From Ensifer adhaerens (GTDB lineage: Bacteria; Pseudomonadota; Alphaproteobacteria; Rhizobiales; Rhizobiaceae): 64,000 nucleotides of DNA. Shown here piece by piece: positions 47,201 through 56,593 of the stretch. Below the pieces are notes generated by a model. The model worked only from the letters and a program-made list of their open reading frames with translations, made no database searches and was not told the DNA's origin. The DNA is taken from assembly GCF_000697965.2 (NCBI RefSeq), contig NZ_CP015881.1:1413501-1477500 (forward strand). The letters run 5' to 3'. Made by a program: the position numbers and the translations under genes. Numbering within the stretch: position 1 is the first letter of the stretch; each line of letters starts with the position of its first letter.

Positions 47201-47880
47201 ACGTAGCGGCGCAGAACCGGGGAGAGATAGGCGTCGATGACGGTGGTGTCGCCGCGGCCGACATATTTGATCAGCGGCGAGACTTCGTGGCTGACGGAGA
47301 CCTGCTCGAAGCCGAGTTCGCGGGCGATGCGGGCAACGGCCGCCTCGTGCTCCGGATACTTGTAGGCATGCATGAAGACGATGGCGACGGCCTTGTAGCC
47401 CTTGCCCTTCAAGTCTTCGAGGGCAACGCGCGCCTTCGCCTCGTCGAGCGGCTGCTCGACGATACCGTCGGCCAGCACACGCTCGTCGAGCTCGACGATA
47501 TCCTGGTAGAGCGCTTCCGGCTTGATGATTTCGGTCGCGAAGATCTTCTTGCGCTCCTGGTAGCCGATCTTCAGCGCGTCGCGGAAACCCTTCGTCGTCA
47601 CGAGCGCCAGGGGCTCGCCCTTGCGCTCGAGCAGCGCGTTGGTGGCAACGGTCGTGCCCATGCGCACTTCGCCGATCAGACCGGTCGGGATCGGCGCACC
47701 GGTCGCAAGGCCGAGATGCAGGCGGATGCCCTGGACGGCGGCGTCGCGGTAGGCTTCCGGATTTTCGGACAGCACCTTGCGGGCATGCAGGTTCCCGTGC
47801 GGGTCGCGACCGATGACATCGGTGAAGGTGCCGCCACGGTCGACCCAGAAGTCCCAGCTGCCGGTTTCGCGTGCGCTCAT
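44260..47880 (-). CDS. 5-oxoprolinase-type hydantoinase A/B fusion
   Basis: ATP-dependent 5-oxoprolinase opens pyroglutamate to glutamate. The 1206-residue protein combines both halves. The HyuA-like ATPase part, about 1-690, has [63 protein letters not shown] and [15 protein letters not shown]. The HyuB-like part, about 705-1200, has [53 protein letters not shown] and [21 protein letters not shown]. Length and single-chain layout match 5-oxoprolinase; N-methylhydantoinase-type activity cannot be excluded. It is divergent from a MarR-like regulator and peptide transporter genes, with a 121-base palindrome-containing gap. A plausible role is use of pyroglutamate released from imported peptides. 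Confidence 0.92.
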   Translation of the reverse strand: MSARETGSWDFWVDRGGTFTDVIGRDPHGNLHARKVLSENPEAYRDAAVQGIRLHLGLATGAPIPTGLIGEVRMGTTVATNALLERKGEPLALVTTKGFRDALKIGYQERKKIFATEIIKPEALYQDIVELDERVLADGIVEQPLDEAKARVALEDLKGKGYKAVAIVFMHAYKYPEHEAAVARIARELGFEQVSVSHEVSPLIKYVGRGDTTVIDAYLSPVLRRYVAQVSGELDIARTGARVMFMMSSGGLTAAEMFQGKDAILSGPAGGVVGLAKTGEAAGFDRVIGFDMGGTSTDVAHFDGEYERAFETEVAGVRVRAPMMLIHTVAAGGGSILHFDGERFRVGPDSAGANPGPACYRNGGPLAVTDANVMLGKLMPDFFPALFGPNQDERLDVETVRGRFAAMATEIGDGRSPEDVADGFIRIAVANMVEAIKKISVQRGYDVTRYALSCFGGAGGQHACLVADQLGMKSILVHPMSGLLSAYGMGLADIRSTRQKALGVALDDKAPAALSTLGAELEVDCLGELEAQGIARDEIRTHLRAHIRYAGTDTVLAVDATFPAHDDIARLRAEFEELHKRRFGFVADNKALVIDAVEVETVGGGAAQMEREGASVTMGTPDVSRRTQFYSQGQFHDAPVLLRAELSPGQRLDGPAIIIEPNQTVVVEDGWQAELTAKDHIVLRRVKALQQQSAIGTHADPVMLEIFNNLFMSIAEQMGVTLQNTAYSVNIKERLDFSCAVFDNRGNLVANAPHMPVHLGSMDASVATAIRENPVIKPGDVFLINAPYNGGTHLPDLTVCTPVFDDAGREIRFWVASRGHHADIGGISPGSMSPLATNIEEEGVYIDNFKLIDAGRFCEAELEALLNGARYPVRNILQNVNDLKAQVAANEKGVAELKKMIAQFGEDVVEAYMGHVQDNAAESVRRVLDQLPDGEFSYEMDQGCSIVVKITVDRDKREATVDFTGTSEQRGDNFNAPAPVTRAAVLYVFRVLVEADIPMNAGCLRPIHIVIPEGTMLTPRYPAAVVAGNVEVSQAVTNCLFGAVQSQAGAQGTMNNLTFGNDNYQYYETICSGAPAGPGYNGADAVHTHMTNSRLTDPEILETRFPVVLEDFHIRVGSGGRGQWHAGNGTKRTIRARETLDFAILSGHRRVAPFGIKGGSPGELGRNLVRRNDGRTEELSGCAHTVLEAGEAFTVVTPTGGGYGRS

Positions 47881-47945
47881 TGTCCATCCCTCTCATTCGC
47901 GAGCCGCTTCATTGTGCAAGCCCGGAAATTCATCAAAGCAGTTCG

Positions 47946-47985
47946 TTGACAAAATGTCGATAAAATGATGACATAAAATCGTCAA
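47946..47985. promoter_or_regulatory. Nested palindrome, probable operator between 5-oxoprolinase and MarR-like genes
   Basis: A 40-base AT-rich segment has outer arms TTGAC (47946-47950) and GTCAA (47981-47985) and an inner pair ATGTC (47954-47958) and GACAT (47969-47973), with repeated ATAAAAT and AAAATG between them. It lies in the 121-base gap between the divergent genes and close to the start of the MarR-like regulator. It is a plausible site for autoregulation and control of both transcription units. Confidence 0.55.
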
Positions 47986-48001
47986 GATGAGGAAGAGCTG
48001 A

Positions 48002-48586
48002 ATGACGAAGAAGTCGGAGGATAGCTTCGAAGGACGGGAATGGGCCGAAAATGCCCTGCCCGAACATCTAAAGCCGGTCGCGGCCATCGGCCCGATCGTT
48101 TCCTCCGCGCACCTTGCTGAAGGCGGCTCTCCCGGCCTCTCCGAGGTCGAATACGGGTTGATCCTCGCGTCGCATGCCTTTCATCGCTGGATGATGCGCT
48201 GCATGGCGGCCGCCGGCGTATCCGGTCTTTCCCCGATCGAGATCCTGATCCTGCACACGATCCGCCACCGCGATCGCGGCAAGAAGCTCGCCGACATCTG
48301 TCTCGTGCTCGACATCGAGGACACCCATGTCGCGACCTATGCCATCCGCAAGCTCGAAGCCGCAGGCCTCGTGACGACGGGCAAGGAAGGCAAGGAAAAG
48401 ACCATCCTCATCACCGACAAGGGGTCGGACGCCTGCACGCGCTACGCAAAAATTCGCGAGCGGCTGCTGGTCTCCTCCACCGCCAAAGCGCGTCCTTCCG
48501 AGGAGACGCTTTCCGAGATCGCCGCCGTCCTGCGTTTCATGTCGGGCGCCTATGAACAGTCCGCGCGCGCCGCGACCACATTGTAA
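48002..48586 (+). CDS. MarR-like winged-helix transcription regulator
   Basis: The 194-residue protein has a central winged-helix region: FHRWMMRCMAAAGVSGLSPIEILILHTIRHRDR, then KKLADICLVLDIEDTHVATYAIRKLEAAGLVTTGKEGKEKTILITDKGSD. This is the order of a MarR-type DNA-binding domain with its wing. N- and C-terminal extensions are helical. It lies 13 bases before the peptide ABC importer genes and divergent from 5-oxoprolinase, so it probably controls both. A palindrome sits just upstream. Confidence 0.88.
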   Translation: MTKKSEDSFEGREWAENALPEHLKPVAAIGPIVSSAHLAEGGSPGLSEVEYGLILASHAFHRWMMRCMAAAGVSGLSPIEILILHTIRHRDRGKKLADICLVLDIEDTHVATYAIRKLEAAGLVTTGKEGKEKTILITDKGSDACTRYAKIRERLLVSSTAKARPSEETLSEIAAVLRFMSGAYEQSARAATTL

Positions 48587-48599
48587 CAAGGAAGACCGC

Positions 48600-50432
48600 G
48601 TGACCGTCGATACGCCTGCGCCCCTGCTCGCCGTTGAGAAGCTTTCCGTCGCCTTCAACGGCAATCCTGTCGTCGAAGACCTGAGCTTCACGGTGACGCC
48701 CGGCCGGACGCTCGCAATCGTGGGAGAATCCGGCTCCGGCAAATCGGTGACGTCGCTGTCGATCATGCGGCTCTCGGACATGATGGGCGGCCAGTTTCCG
48801 ACCGGCCGCATCCTGTTTCGCGGCAAGGACGGCGAAATCGATCTGACGAGCGCCCCGCAGAAGACCATGCGCGCGATCCGCGGCAAGGAGATCGCCATGA
48901 TCTTCCAGGAGCCGATGACGTCCTTGAACCCGGTCTTTACCATCGGCGACCAGGTCGCCGAAGTGTTGATGCTGCACGAGAAGATGACCAAGGCCGAAGC
49001 GCTCGTCGAGACGCGCCGCCTGCTCGACATGGTGCGCCTTCCTGATTCTGCAGAACTGATCGGCCGCTATCCGCACCAGCTTTCCGGCGGCATGCGCCAG
49101 CGCGTCATGATCGCCATGGCGCTTGCCTGCCGGCCGAAACTGCTGATCGCCGACGAGCCGACGACGGCGCTCGACGTCACCATCCAGGCGCAGATCCTGA
49201 CGATCATCCGCGACCTCCAGAAAGAACTCGGCATGGCGGTGATCTTCATCACCCATGACATGGGTGTCGTCGCCGAAATGGCCGACGACGTCGTCGTCAT
49301 GTGGAAGGGCCGCAAGGTCGAGGAAGGTCCGGTCGGCGAGATCTTCGCAAGCCCCAAGCACCCCTATACCCAGACGCTGCTTTCCGCCGTGCCGAAACTC
49401 GGCAGCATGACCGGCGAGGAATTCCCGAAGCGCCTGCCTCTGACCATGATGATCGACGGCGAACCGAAGCGCGTCGGCGAAACCCATATCCAGCGCACCG
49501 CCCGCTACGACGCGGCACCGATCCTTTCGGTGCGTGATCTCGTCACCCGCTTCGACGTGCGCAAGAACCTTTTCGGCAAGGCGACGCACCGCGTGCACGC
49601 CATCGAAAACGTCAGCTTCGACATTTTCCCGGGTGAAACGCTGGCGCTGGTCGGCGAGAGCGGCTCGGGCAAGTCGACGATCGGTCGCACGATCCAGCAA
49701 CTGCAGAACGCAACCTCGGGCGAGATCCTCTTTGGCGGTCGCCCGGTCTCGGCCATGAGCTATGCCGAGCGGCAGCGGCTGAAGCAGGAAATCCAGTACA
49801 TCTTCCAGGATCCCTTCGCCTCGCTCGACCCGCGCAAGACCGTGGGCTTCTCGATCGCCGAACCTATCCGCACCCACGGCCTGATCCTCGGTGAAAAGGA
49901 CATCGAAAAGCGCGTGCATGAATTGCTGGAGCGCGTCGGACTGACGCCAGCGCACGCCAAGCGCTATCCGCACGAATTCTCCGGCGGCCAGCGCCAGCGC
50001 GTCTGCATTGCGCGCGCGCTTGCCTCCCGTCCCAAGCTGATCATCGCCGACGAGGCGCTGTCGGCTCTCGACGTCTCGATCCAGGCGCAGATCATCAACC
50101 TGTTCATGGAGCTGCAGGAACAGGAGGGCCTCGCCTATCTCTTCATCAGCCATGACATGGCGGTGGTCGAACGCATGAGCCACCGCGTCGCCGTGCTCTA
50201 TCTCGGCCAGGTCATGGAGTTCGGCAGCCGCCAGCAGGTCTTCGAGACGCCGTCCCATCCCTATACTCGCCGGCTGCTTTCCGCGGTGCCCGTCGCCGAG
50301 CCCGGCAAGGGTCGCGAGCGCGCCATGCTGGAGGGCGAGATCCCGAGCCCGATCCGCCGCGTCGGCGACGAACCCGCGGTGCTGCCGCGCAAAGAAATCG
50401 CCCCTGGCCATTACGTGGCCAAGGGTGCGTGA
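48600..50432 (+). CDS. Peptide ABC transporter ATP-binding protein, fused DppD-DppF type
   Basis: The 610-residue protein carries two complete ABC domains. The first has Walker [13 protein letters not shown], signature [15 protein letters not shown] and Walker [15 protein letters not shown]. The second, from about residue 300, has [15 protein letters not shown], signature [15 protein letters not shown] and [14 protein letters not shown]. Each has the C-terminal oligopeptide-transporter extension ([44 protein letters not shown]). It is the GsiA/YliA-type fusion of the usual two ATPases. The start is GTG 48600, with AAGGAAGA upstream. It is the first gene of a peptide importer operon. Confidence 0.95.
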   Translation: MTVDTPAPLLAVEKLSVAFNGNPVVEDLSFTVTPGRTLAIVGESGSGKSVTSLSIMRLSDMMGGQFPTGRILFRGKDGEIDLTSAPQKTMRAIRGKEIAMIFQEPMTSLNPVFTIGDQVAEVLMLHEKMTKAEALVETRRLLDMVRLPDSAELIGRYPHQLSGGMRQRVMIAMALACRPKLLIADEPTTALDVTIQAQILTIIRDLQKELGMAVIFITHDMGVVAEMADDVVVMWKGRKVEEGPVGEIFASPKHPYTQTLLSAVPKLGSMTGEEFPKRLPLTMMIDGEPKRVGETHIQRTARYDAAPILSVRDLVTRFDVRKNLFGKATHRVHAIENVSFDIFPGETLALVGESGSGKSTIGRTIQQLQNATSGEILFGGRPVSAMSYAERQRLKQEIQYIFQDPFASLDPRKTVGFSIAEPIRTHGLILGEKDIEKRVHELLERVGLTPAHAKRYPHEFSGGQRQRVCIARALASRPKLIIADEALSALDVSIQAQIINLFMELQEQEGLAYLFISHDMAVVERMSHRVAVLYLGQVMEFGSRQQVFETPSHPYTRRLLSAVPVAEPGKGRERAMLEGEIPSPIRRVGDEPAVLPRKEIAPGHYVAKGA

Positions 50433-50477
50433 GCCGCTTTCTCTTCTCAGGAAGGCTGTCGAAACAGGAGTGAGTAA

Positions 50478-52009
50478 ATGATCAACAAAAAGGGGATCCA
50501 CGCCGCTTTCATCGCCCTTGCGATGGCGGGCAGTTTCATGACCGCAGCCCCGGCCTTTGCCGCCGGCACGCTGACGGTATCTTCGCCGCAGGATCCGGGA
50601 AGCTGGGACCCGGTCGACACCTTCCTCGTCAACTGGGCGTCGGTTGCCACCAATATCTATGACGGCCTGACCTATCGCGGTCCGGATCTGAAGCTCGTGC
50701 CCGGCCTTGCTACTGCTTGGGAAGAGCTCGACGGCGGCAAACGCCTGCGCTTCACGCTGCGCGAGGGCGTCAAGTTCCACAACGGTGAGCCCTTCAACGC
50801 GGAAGCGGTGAAGTTCACCTTCGACCGCCTGCTCGGCGAAGAAGGCTCCAAGGGTCCGCAGAAGTCCAACTATGCCGTGATCGAAAAGGTCGAGATCGTC
50901 GACGAAAAGACGGTCGACCTCGTCCTGAAGACGCCGGATCCGGTGCTTCTCACGAAGCTCGCCGGCTATGGCGCGATGATCGTGCCGCCGAAGTACATCC
51001 AGGAAAAAGGTGAGGACTACTTCAACGCCCATCCTGTTGGCACCGGCCCGTTCAAGTTCGTCTCCTACGAGCCGAAGGTCGGCATCAAGCTCGAAGCCTT
51101 CGCAGATCATTGGGGCGGCGCGCCGAAGCTTTCCAACCTCAACTACCGCTTCATTTCGGAGCCGGCGACCGCCGTTGCCGAGCTGCAGGCCGGCCGCGTC
51201 GATCTCGTCATCCCGCCGACCATTCCGATCGGCATGATCCCGACGATCCAGGGCGACAGCAATCTGGAGATCGTCTCCAGCGCCGGCCCGACGGTCTACG
51301 CGCTGCGATTCAACACGCGCGACGGCATCACCAAGGATCCGAAGGTCCGCAAGGCGCTGATCCTCGGCGTCGACCGCGACACCATCATCCAGTCGATCCT
51401 CGCCGGCCAGGCGGATCCGATCGCCAGTTTCCAGGGCAAGCTCTCCTTCGGCTTCGACCCGGCGATGAAGCCGCTGCCGTACGATCCGGAACAGGCAAAG
51501 GCGCTTCTGAAGGAAGCCGGCGTTGCGCCGGGCGCTTCCGTGCAGATCGACGTTCGCGGTAACGACGCGACCTTCAACGAGGTCGTGCAGGCTATCGCAA
51601 GCTACCTGCAGCTGATCGGCATCAACGCGACGATCAAGCCCTATGAAACCAACGTTCTCTTGAACGACATCATCCCGGCCGGCAAGACCGGCGCGCTGTT
51701 CCAGCAGTCCTGGGGCGGCTGGACGCTCGACTAGACAACACCGCCTACTCGATGTACCACTCGGGCGAAAAGTGGAACCCGTACGACAAGGACGCGGAAC
51801 TCGACAAGCTGCTCGAGTCGCAGCGTTCGATCACCGACCAGGCAAAGCGCGAGGAGATCCTCAAGCAGATCGCCAACTACGCCGCAGACCGTTCGCTCGA
51901 AATGCCGCTCTATAACCTCAACGCCATCTTCGGCGTGAGCAAGCGCGTCAAGAACTTCACGCCGGTGCCGGATAGCCGCCTGCGGCTGACGGACGTGACG
52001 GTCGAGTAA
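50478..52009 (+). pseudogene. Peptide-binding protein gene with a one-base frameshift
   Basis: The gene encodes an SBP_bac_5-type periplasmic protein with a signal peptide (MINKKGIHAAFIALAMAGSF, then MTAAPAFA) and family motifs (YDGLTYRGPDLKLVPGLATAWEELDG, KFHNGEPFNAEAVKFTFDRLL, KALILGVDRDTII). The first frame stops with TAG at 51732-51734 after QQSWGGWTLD, and the rest continues in another frame (DNTAYSMYHSGEKWNPYDKD to VKNFTPVPDSRLRLTDVTVE) to 52009. Adding one base after 51733 turns TAG into a Tyr codon followed by DNTAYSMYHS, restoring a normal protein of about 510 residues. The loss of about 90 residues probably abolishes ligand binding. It could be a true mutation, a sequencing error or programmed slippage; no slippery run is visible. 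Confidence 0.88.
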
Positions 52010-52018
52010 TACAGGCCG

Positions 52019-52055
52019 GTCCGCCGCCTCACGCTTGAGGCGGCGGACCATTTTT
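52019..52055 (+). terminator. Strong intercistronic stem-loop between binding protein and permease genes
   Basis: A perfect 13-base stem (GTCCGCCGCCTCA at 52019-52031 with its complement at 52036-52048), a CGCT loop and TTTTT at 52051-52055 form a terminator-like structure 10 bases past the binding-protein stop. The permease gene on the same strand follows within 18 bases. It is likely a partial terminator that lowers permease relative to binding-protein mRNA. Confidence 0.8.
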
Positions 52056-52072
52056 CCAAAAGGGCGGGTCAC

Positions 52073-52996
52073 TTGGCCGGATTTCTGATCAAACGTTTTC
52101 TGCAGGCGGTCTTCGTCGTGTTCGTCGTGACACTGACCGTCTCCTATGCCATCCGGTTCACCGGTGACCCCGCGCTAATGCTGGCGCAGGGCGCTGGCAG
52201 CGTCACCGAGGCCGACCTCGTGCGCATCCGCGAGGGGCTCGGCCTTAACCAGCCGTTCCTGGCGCAATATGCCGATTTCATCACGGGCATGTTCAGGCTC
52301 GATTTCGGCCGCTCCTTCATGGGCGGTACGCCTGTTTCGCAGCTGATCGCCTCTGCGCTGCCGGCGACCATGCTGCTCGCCTTCGCCTCGCTGATCGTCT
52401 CGATCGCGATTTCCATTCCGCTCGGCATCCGCGCCGCCGTCGCCCGCGGCAAGTGGGCCGACCAGACAATCCGCATTCTGTCGCTCGTCGGGCTTTCCTT
52501 CCCGAACTTCTGGCTTGCGATCATGCTGGTCCTGTTGTTCTCGATCGTCCTCAAATGGCTGCCGCCAAGCGGCATGGACGGTTTTGCAAGCTTCATCATG
52601 CCGGCGCTGACCATGGGCATCATCCTGACGGCGACCAATGTGCGCCTGGTGCGCACCGCGATGCTGGAAACCTTGCAGTCGCAATACATCATGGTCGCGC
52701 GCGCCAAGGGCCTCAGCGAAAGCAAGGTGCTCTACAAGCACGCACTTCGTAACTGCGCGATCCCGCTGATCACCTATTTCGGCCTGCAGTTCGGCGGCCT
52801 GCTCGGCGGCATCGTCGTCGTCGAGCTGGTGTTCAACTGGCCGGGCATGGGCACGCTCGCCTTCGACGCGGTCGCCTCGCGCGATTACCCCGTGCTTCAG
52901 GCGGTCATAACCGTGCTTTCGCTGATGATCGTGTTCGTCAATCTTCTGGTCGACATCGCCTATGGCCTCGTCGATCCGCGCATCCGGACGGAGTGA
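52073..52996 (+). CDS. Peptide ABC transporter permease, DppB type
   Basis: The 307-residue membrane protein has the DppB/OppB features: N-terminal helix FLIKRFLQAVFVVFVVTLTVSYAI, IREGLGLNQPFLAQYADFI, then the EAA-like loop (YIMVARAKGLSESKVLYKHALRNCAIPLIT) that contacts the ATPase, and LGGIVVVELVFNWPGMGTLAFDAVASRDYPVLQAV. The start is TTG at 52073 with a GGGCGGG site; no ATG of comparable quality exists. It forms the translocation pore with the next permease. Confidence 0.93.
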   Translation: MAGFLIKRFLQAVFVVFVVTLTVSYAIRFTGDPALMLAQGAGSVTEADLVRIREGLGLNQPFLAQYADFITGMFRLDFGRSFMGGTPVSQLIASALPATMLLAFASLIVSIAISIPLGIRAAVARGKWADQTIRILSLVGLSFPNFWLAIMLVLLFSIVLKWLPPSGMDGFASFIMPALTMGIILTATNVRLVRTAMLETLQSQYIMVARAKGLSESKVLYKHALRNCAIPLITYFGLQFGGLLGGIVVVELVFNWPGMGTLAFDAVASRDYPVLQAVITVLSLMIVFVNLLVDIAYGLVDPRIRTE

Positions 52997-53000
52997 GCCG

Positions 53001-53855
53001 ATGTCGTCAAAGGCTTCCAGCACCCGCTTCGCCCGCTTCCGCAACCTCGAATTCATCCTCGGAGCGCTGCTCACCGGCGGCATCTGCCTCGCCGTTCTCT
53101 TCTCTGGCGTGCTCTTTCCCGGCGGCGTCGACAAGATCGACCTGATGGCGCGGCTGACGCCGCCCTTCGTCAATTGGGCCCATCCGCTCGGCACCGACCC
53201 GCTTGGCCGCGACGTGCTGGCTCGCGTGGTTGCCGGCGGCAAGATCTCGCTGCTCGTCGGCCTGACGTCGGTTGCCGGCGCCGTCGTCGTCGGCGTGGTC
53301 ATGGGGCTTGTCTCCGGCTACTATCGCGGCTTCTGGGACATGATCGTCATGCGCTTTGCCGATGTGCAGCTGGCGCTCCCCTTCATCCTGCTCGCGATCA
53401 CCTTCATCGCCATCGTCGGCGGCGGGCTTGGCAACACCATCATCCTGCTGATCGTCTCGCAGTGGGTGCAATATGCGCGCCTCGTGCGCGGCTCGGTCCT
53501 GTCGCTGCGCGAGCGCGAGTTCATCCAGTCGGCCCGAGCCATCGGCGTGCGCGATTACAGGATCCTGTTCCAGCACCTGTTGCCGAACCTGATCGGCCCG
53601 GTGATCGTGCTGATGACGCTCAACGTCGCCAACAACATCCTGCTCGAAAGCAGCCTCACCTTCCTCGGCCTCGGCGTCGATCCGCTGATCCCGAGCTGGG
53701 GCGGCATGCTGGCCGACGGCCGCACCTACCTGCAGAACGCCTGGTGGGTCAGCGTCTTCCCGGGCCTTGCGATCCTGCTCACCGTTCTCGGCCTCAATCT
53801 TCTCGGCGACTGGCTGCGTGACAGCCTCGACCCAACCGGTAGAACTTCACGATGA
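53001..53855 (+). CDS. Peptide ABC transporter permease, DppC type
   Basis: The 284-residue permease has an N-terminal membrane helix, the HPLGTDPLGRDVLARVVAGGKISLLVG segment diagnostic for DppC/OppC, and the EAA loop FIQSARAIGVRDYRILFQHLLPNLIGPVIV. It closes with ESSLTFLGLGVDPLIPSWGGMLADGR. The ATG at 53001 follows the DppB-type stop by 4 bases; the upstream in-frame ATG lies inside that gene. The next gene overlaps its stop by four bases (ATGA). Confidence 0.94.
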   Translation: MSSKASSTRFARFRNLEFILGALLTGGICLAVLFSGVLFPGGVDKIDLMARLTPPFVNWAHPLGTDPLGRDVLARVVAGGKISLLVGLTSVAGAVVVGVVMGLVSGYYRGFWDMIVMRFADVQLALPFILLAITFIAIVGGGLGNTIILLIVSQWVQYARLVRGSVLSLREREFIQSARAIGVRDYRILFQHLLPNLIGPVIVLMTLNVANNILLESSLTFLGLGVDPLIPSWGGMLADGRTYLQNAWWVSVFPGLAILLTVLGLNLLGDWLRDSLDPTGRTSR

Positions 53856-55591
53856 CGACGATTTTCGAAGGCGCCTTCGAGCGCACCCTCGACACGCTTC
53901 TGACCACCTACGGCAAGGAGGCCGCCCGCGGAACCAAGCTCGAAGCCTGGTTGTTCGACGATGCTGCCAGCCGCAAGGCTGCCGAACAGAAGCTTGCAAG
54001 CTTCGGCGTCAAGGCGGCGCTCAGGAGCGCCTACAAGCCGCTGTTGCATTTCTTCCTGGAAGAAGTGGATCGCGCAGCCCTCGCAAGCGTCGTCGTCCGC
54101 TATCCCCAGCATGAGGGCGCGCCTCAGAACCGTTTCCTGCTCGAAGCCTATCCGCTCGCAGCCCTCGTCGGCGATGCCGAGATCCGCTTCGAGGCAGGCA
54201 GCGCCAAGGCATTCATCTATGACGTCACGCTTACCTTCCGTGACGGGCGCCAGGAAAACCACGCCGTATTCGCACCGAACCGCATCGACACCGATTTCAT
54301 CGGCGAGACGCTTTTGTCGCCGACCGGCTGGATCCGCCTCGACGAGGGCTGCGACAAGCATCGCGAATGCCACCTCGATACCGACTATGAGCGGCTTTTT
54401 GCCGGCACGATGCAGGCGATCTCCGATCATGCCTGGGGTGACAGCGAGCCCTATTTCGAAGAGCTCAACATCCGCGTGACCCTGCCGATCACCGACTTCC
54501 GCCTGCCCGTCGGCGAGGAAGTCATCAGCCTTCGCGAAGCGCTGCACGAGGACTTCTATTTCTCGCTGCTCGAAGTCTTCCAGAAGAAGTCCGGTCGCCC
54601 GCTCGGCGACCGCGGCCTGAAGCCCGGCCAGATCGTGCCGGAGATCGTCTTCGGCGTCGGGAAGCCCACCGTCGTCGTCAAGGCGCGGCCGCTGCAGGCG
54701 ACGGATGTCGAAGGCGAAACCCTGCCGCTCGACACCGCCGAGGCACCGCTGGCGGTGGCGCAGATCCATGCCGAACTCGCCGCGATCGACGGCCAGCCCT
54801 TCGAGGCCAGGTCGCGTGCCGGCCGGCCGGTGAAGGCCCGCTATCACAAGGGAAGCGATGCGCCGGTCATGATCAGCGGCGGACAGCATCCGAACGAGAC
54901 GACCGGCATCGTCGGCGTGCTTCGCGCCGCCCAGGCGCTCGCCGCCCGCACCGGTAGCCACTTCACCATCTCGCCGCTCGAAAACCCCGACGGCTATGCC
55001 GTGCACCAGCGGCTGCGCATCGACAACCCGCTGCACATGCACCATGCCGCCCGCTACACCGCCCTTGGCGACGATCTCGAATACCGCACCGGTGCAGCAC
55101 TCAACGAGCGCGAGATCCGTAAGGAGGCGGAGCGGCTGACCGGCGCGCAGCTGCACGTCAACCTGCACGGCTATCCTTCGCATGAGTGGACGCGGCCGCT
55201 TTCGGGCTACGTGCCGCGCGGTTTTGCCATGTGGACCCTGCCTAAGGGCTTCTTCCTGATCATGCGCCACCACGCCGAATGGGAAGCGCGCGCCGAACAG
55301 CTGATCGCGGAAGTCACCGAGCGACTTGCGGCCGTTCCGGGCCTGCTCGCCTACAACGACGCCCAGATCGCGCTTTACGAGACGCATGCCGGCGAGACCG
55401 GTTTCCGCATCATCAACGGCTTCCCCTGCATGATCTCCGTCGACGACCGCCACACGGCACCGCTGACGCTGATCACCGAGTACCCGGATGAGACAATCTA
55501 CGGCGATGCCTTCATTGCCGGCCATGAGGCTCAGAAGGAAACGGTGCTTGCGGCCTATGATGCGTTCCAGCGGATCATGGCCGTCGCCTGA
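53852..55591 (+). CDS. M14-family metallopeptidase (zinc carboxypeptidase-like)
   Basis: The 579-residue protein has an N-terminal domain of about 330 residues with no family I can name, followed by an M14 zinc peptidase-like domain. Zinc ligands are visible in ISGGQHPNETTGIVGVLRAA (H-x2-E) and LHVNLHGYPSHEW (third ligand His). SPLENPDGYAVHQR provides a typical substrate-binding arrangement. The catalytic Glu near the C-terminus is less certain. There is no signal peptide, so it is likely cytosolic. Its start overlaps the DppC-type permease (ATGA), so it is the last gene of the peptide importer operon and presumably cleaves the imported compound. It may also act on N-acyl or glutamyl conjugates. 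Confidence 0.82.
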   Translation: MTTIFEGAFERTLDTLLTTYGKEAARGTKLEAWLFDDAASRKAAEQKLASFGVKAALRSAYKPLLHFFLEEVDRAALASVVVRYPQHEGAPQNRFLLEAYPLAALVGDAEIRFEAGSAKAFIYDVTLTFRDGRQENHAVFAPNRIDTDFIGETLLSPTGWIRLDEGCDKHRECHLDTDYERLFAGTMQAISDHAWGDSEPYFEELNIRVTLPITDFRLPVGEEVISLREALHEDFYFSLLEVFQKKSGRPLGDRGLKPGQIVPEIVFGVGKPTVVVKARPLQATDVEGETLPLDTAEAPLAVAQIHAELAAIDGQPFEARSRAGRPVKARYHKGSDAPVMISGGQHPNETTGIVGVLRAAQALAARTGSHFTISPLENPDGYAVHQRLRIDNPLHMHHAARYTALGDDLEYRTGAALNEREIRKEAERLTGAQLHVNLHGYPSHEWTRPLSGYVPRGFAMWTLPKGFFLIMRHHAEWEARAEQLIAEVTERLAAVPGLLAYNDAQIALYETHAGETGFRIINGFPCMISVDDRHTAPLTLITEYPDETIYGDAFIAGHEAQKETVLAAYDAFQRIMAVA

Positions 55592-55918
55592 CCTCCGTCA
55601 TTTGGCCGGCCCATGGCCGGTCCCGTGCCGCTGCGTACCCTTGCGCAGCGACACATCGTTTGACGATCTGCGCCTTGCGCGGCAGCGCCCGCCCCGCGCT
55701 GCCGCGCAAGGCAATTTTTGAGGGCTCTTGTCCGATCGCTCGCCCCGCAAATGCGCGGCTATTCTCTCCGTCCCATCCGAATACGGTAAGCCTCGGCCGC
55801 TCTGCATTGCCGGGCTCCCGTTCTCGCCGCTAGAAAGGCAGCGAAAGGCCGCAACGTTGTTGCAATCCTCGTCCACCAGACGTGAACGAGACACGCCTAT
55901 CGGATTCGGAGATATTCA
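55592..55918. other. Intergenic region with a terminator, before the two-component pair
   Basis: The 327 bases contain the strong terminator at 55672-55719 and then about 200 bases leading to the response-regulator gene at 55919. No coding frame looks real, and no specific operator stands out. GGAGA lies a few bases before the regulator ATG and serves as its ribosome site. Confidence 0.5.
55672..55719 (+). terminator. Rho-independent terminator of the peptide importer operon
   Basis: A perfect 17-base stem (GCCTTGCGCGGCAGCGC at 55672-55688 with its complement at 55696-55712) has a 7-base loop CCGCCCC and is followed by AATTTTT. It lies 81 bases beyond the peptidase stop. Confidence 0.93.
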
Positions 55919-56593
55919 ATGCGCCTGCTCCTTGTCGAGGATGAGCTGGAAATGGCGGCAGCACTCAGTGCCGCACTCAGCCGCTATGACATGATCCTCG
56001 ACCATGCACCGTCGATCGACCATGCGATGGCGGCGCTGGCCAGCCAGGTTCACGACGGCATCATCCTCGACCGGCAACTGCCCGACGGCGATGGCCTGTC
56101 TCTGATCCCGCGGGTGCGTGCGCTACGATCGGGAATCCCGGTAATCGTGCTGACGGCGCGCAGCGCCATCGACGAACGGGTCAGGGGCCTCGACATGGGC
56201 GCCGACGACTATCTCGCCAAGCCGTTCGCCGTGGAGGAGTTGCTGGCGCGCATCCGTGCCCTGATGCGACGTTCACCTGATATTGCGCCGATCACCGCCC
56301 GCATCGGCCAACTGATCTTCGATTTCGAAGGCAGACAGGCTCGTGTCGACGGCCGGGTGCTGGACCTGCCGCGGCGGGAACTGCTGGTGCTGGAGGCTTT
56401 GGCGCGCCGGCAGGGGCGCACGGTGCAGCGTTCGACTCTGGAGGAATCCGTCTATGGCTATGACGACGAAATCCAGTCCAATTCTCTCGACGCGCATGTT
56501 TCGCGGTTGCGCCGCAAGCTCTCGGAAACCGGTGCCGGCGTTGAAATTCACAGCATCCGCGGCGTTGGCTACCTTCTGAGACCCTCTCCATGA
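55919..56593 (+). CDS. OmpR-family response regulator
   Basis: The 224-residue protein has a receiver domain with acidic pocket LLVEDELEM, phospho-acceptor Asp51 (IILDRQLPDGDG), VLTAR and the conserved Lys in DDYLAKPFAVEELLARI. The C-terminal winged helix has LDLPRRELLVLEALARRQGRTVQRSTLEESVYGYDD and SNSLDAHVSRLRRKLSETGAGVEIHSIRGVGYLL. It overlaps the following histidine kinase gene by four bases, forming a two-component pair. Confidence 0.95.
   Translation: MRLLLVEDELEMAAALSAALSRYDMILDHAPSIDHAMAALASQVHDGIILDRQLPDGDGLSLIPRVRALRSGIPVIVLTARSAIDERVRGLDMGADDYLAKPFAVEELLARIRALMRRSPDIAPITARIGQLIFDFEGRQARVDGRVLDLPRRELLVLEALARRQGRTVQRSTLEESVYGYDDEIQSNSLDAHVSRLRRKLSETGAGVEIHSIRGVGYLLRPSP

Noticed and set aside
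46144..47949. 601-residue plus-strand frame opposite 5-oxoprolinase, with similar long frames at 42222-44087 and 53726-55525
   Set aside because: All are antisense to well-supported genes (5-oxoprolinase, chemotaxis receptor, M14 peptidase) and show no independent protein features.
48537..51110. 857-residue open frame on the minus strand
   Set aside because: It lies opposite the peptide ABC ATPase and the binding-protein gene, which have complete motifs; its composition is that of a shadow frame.
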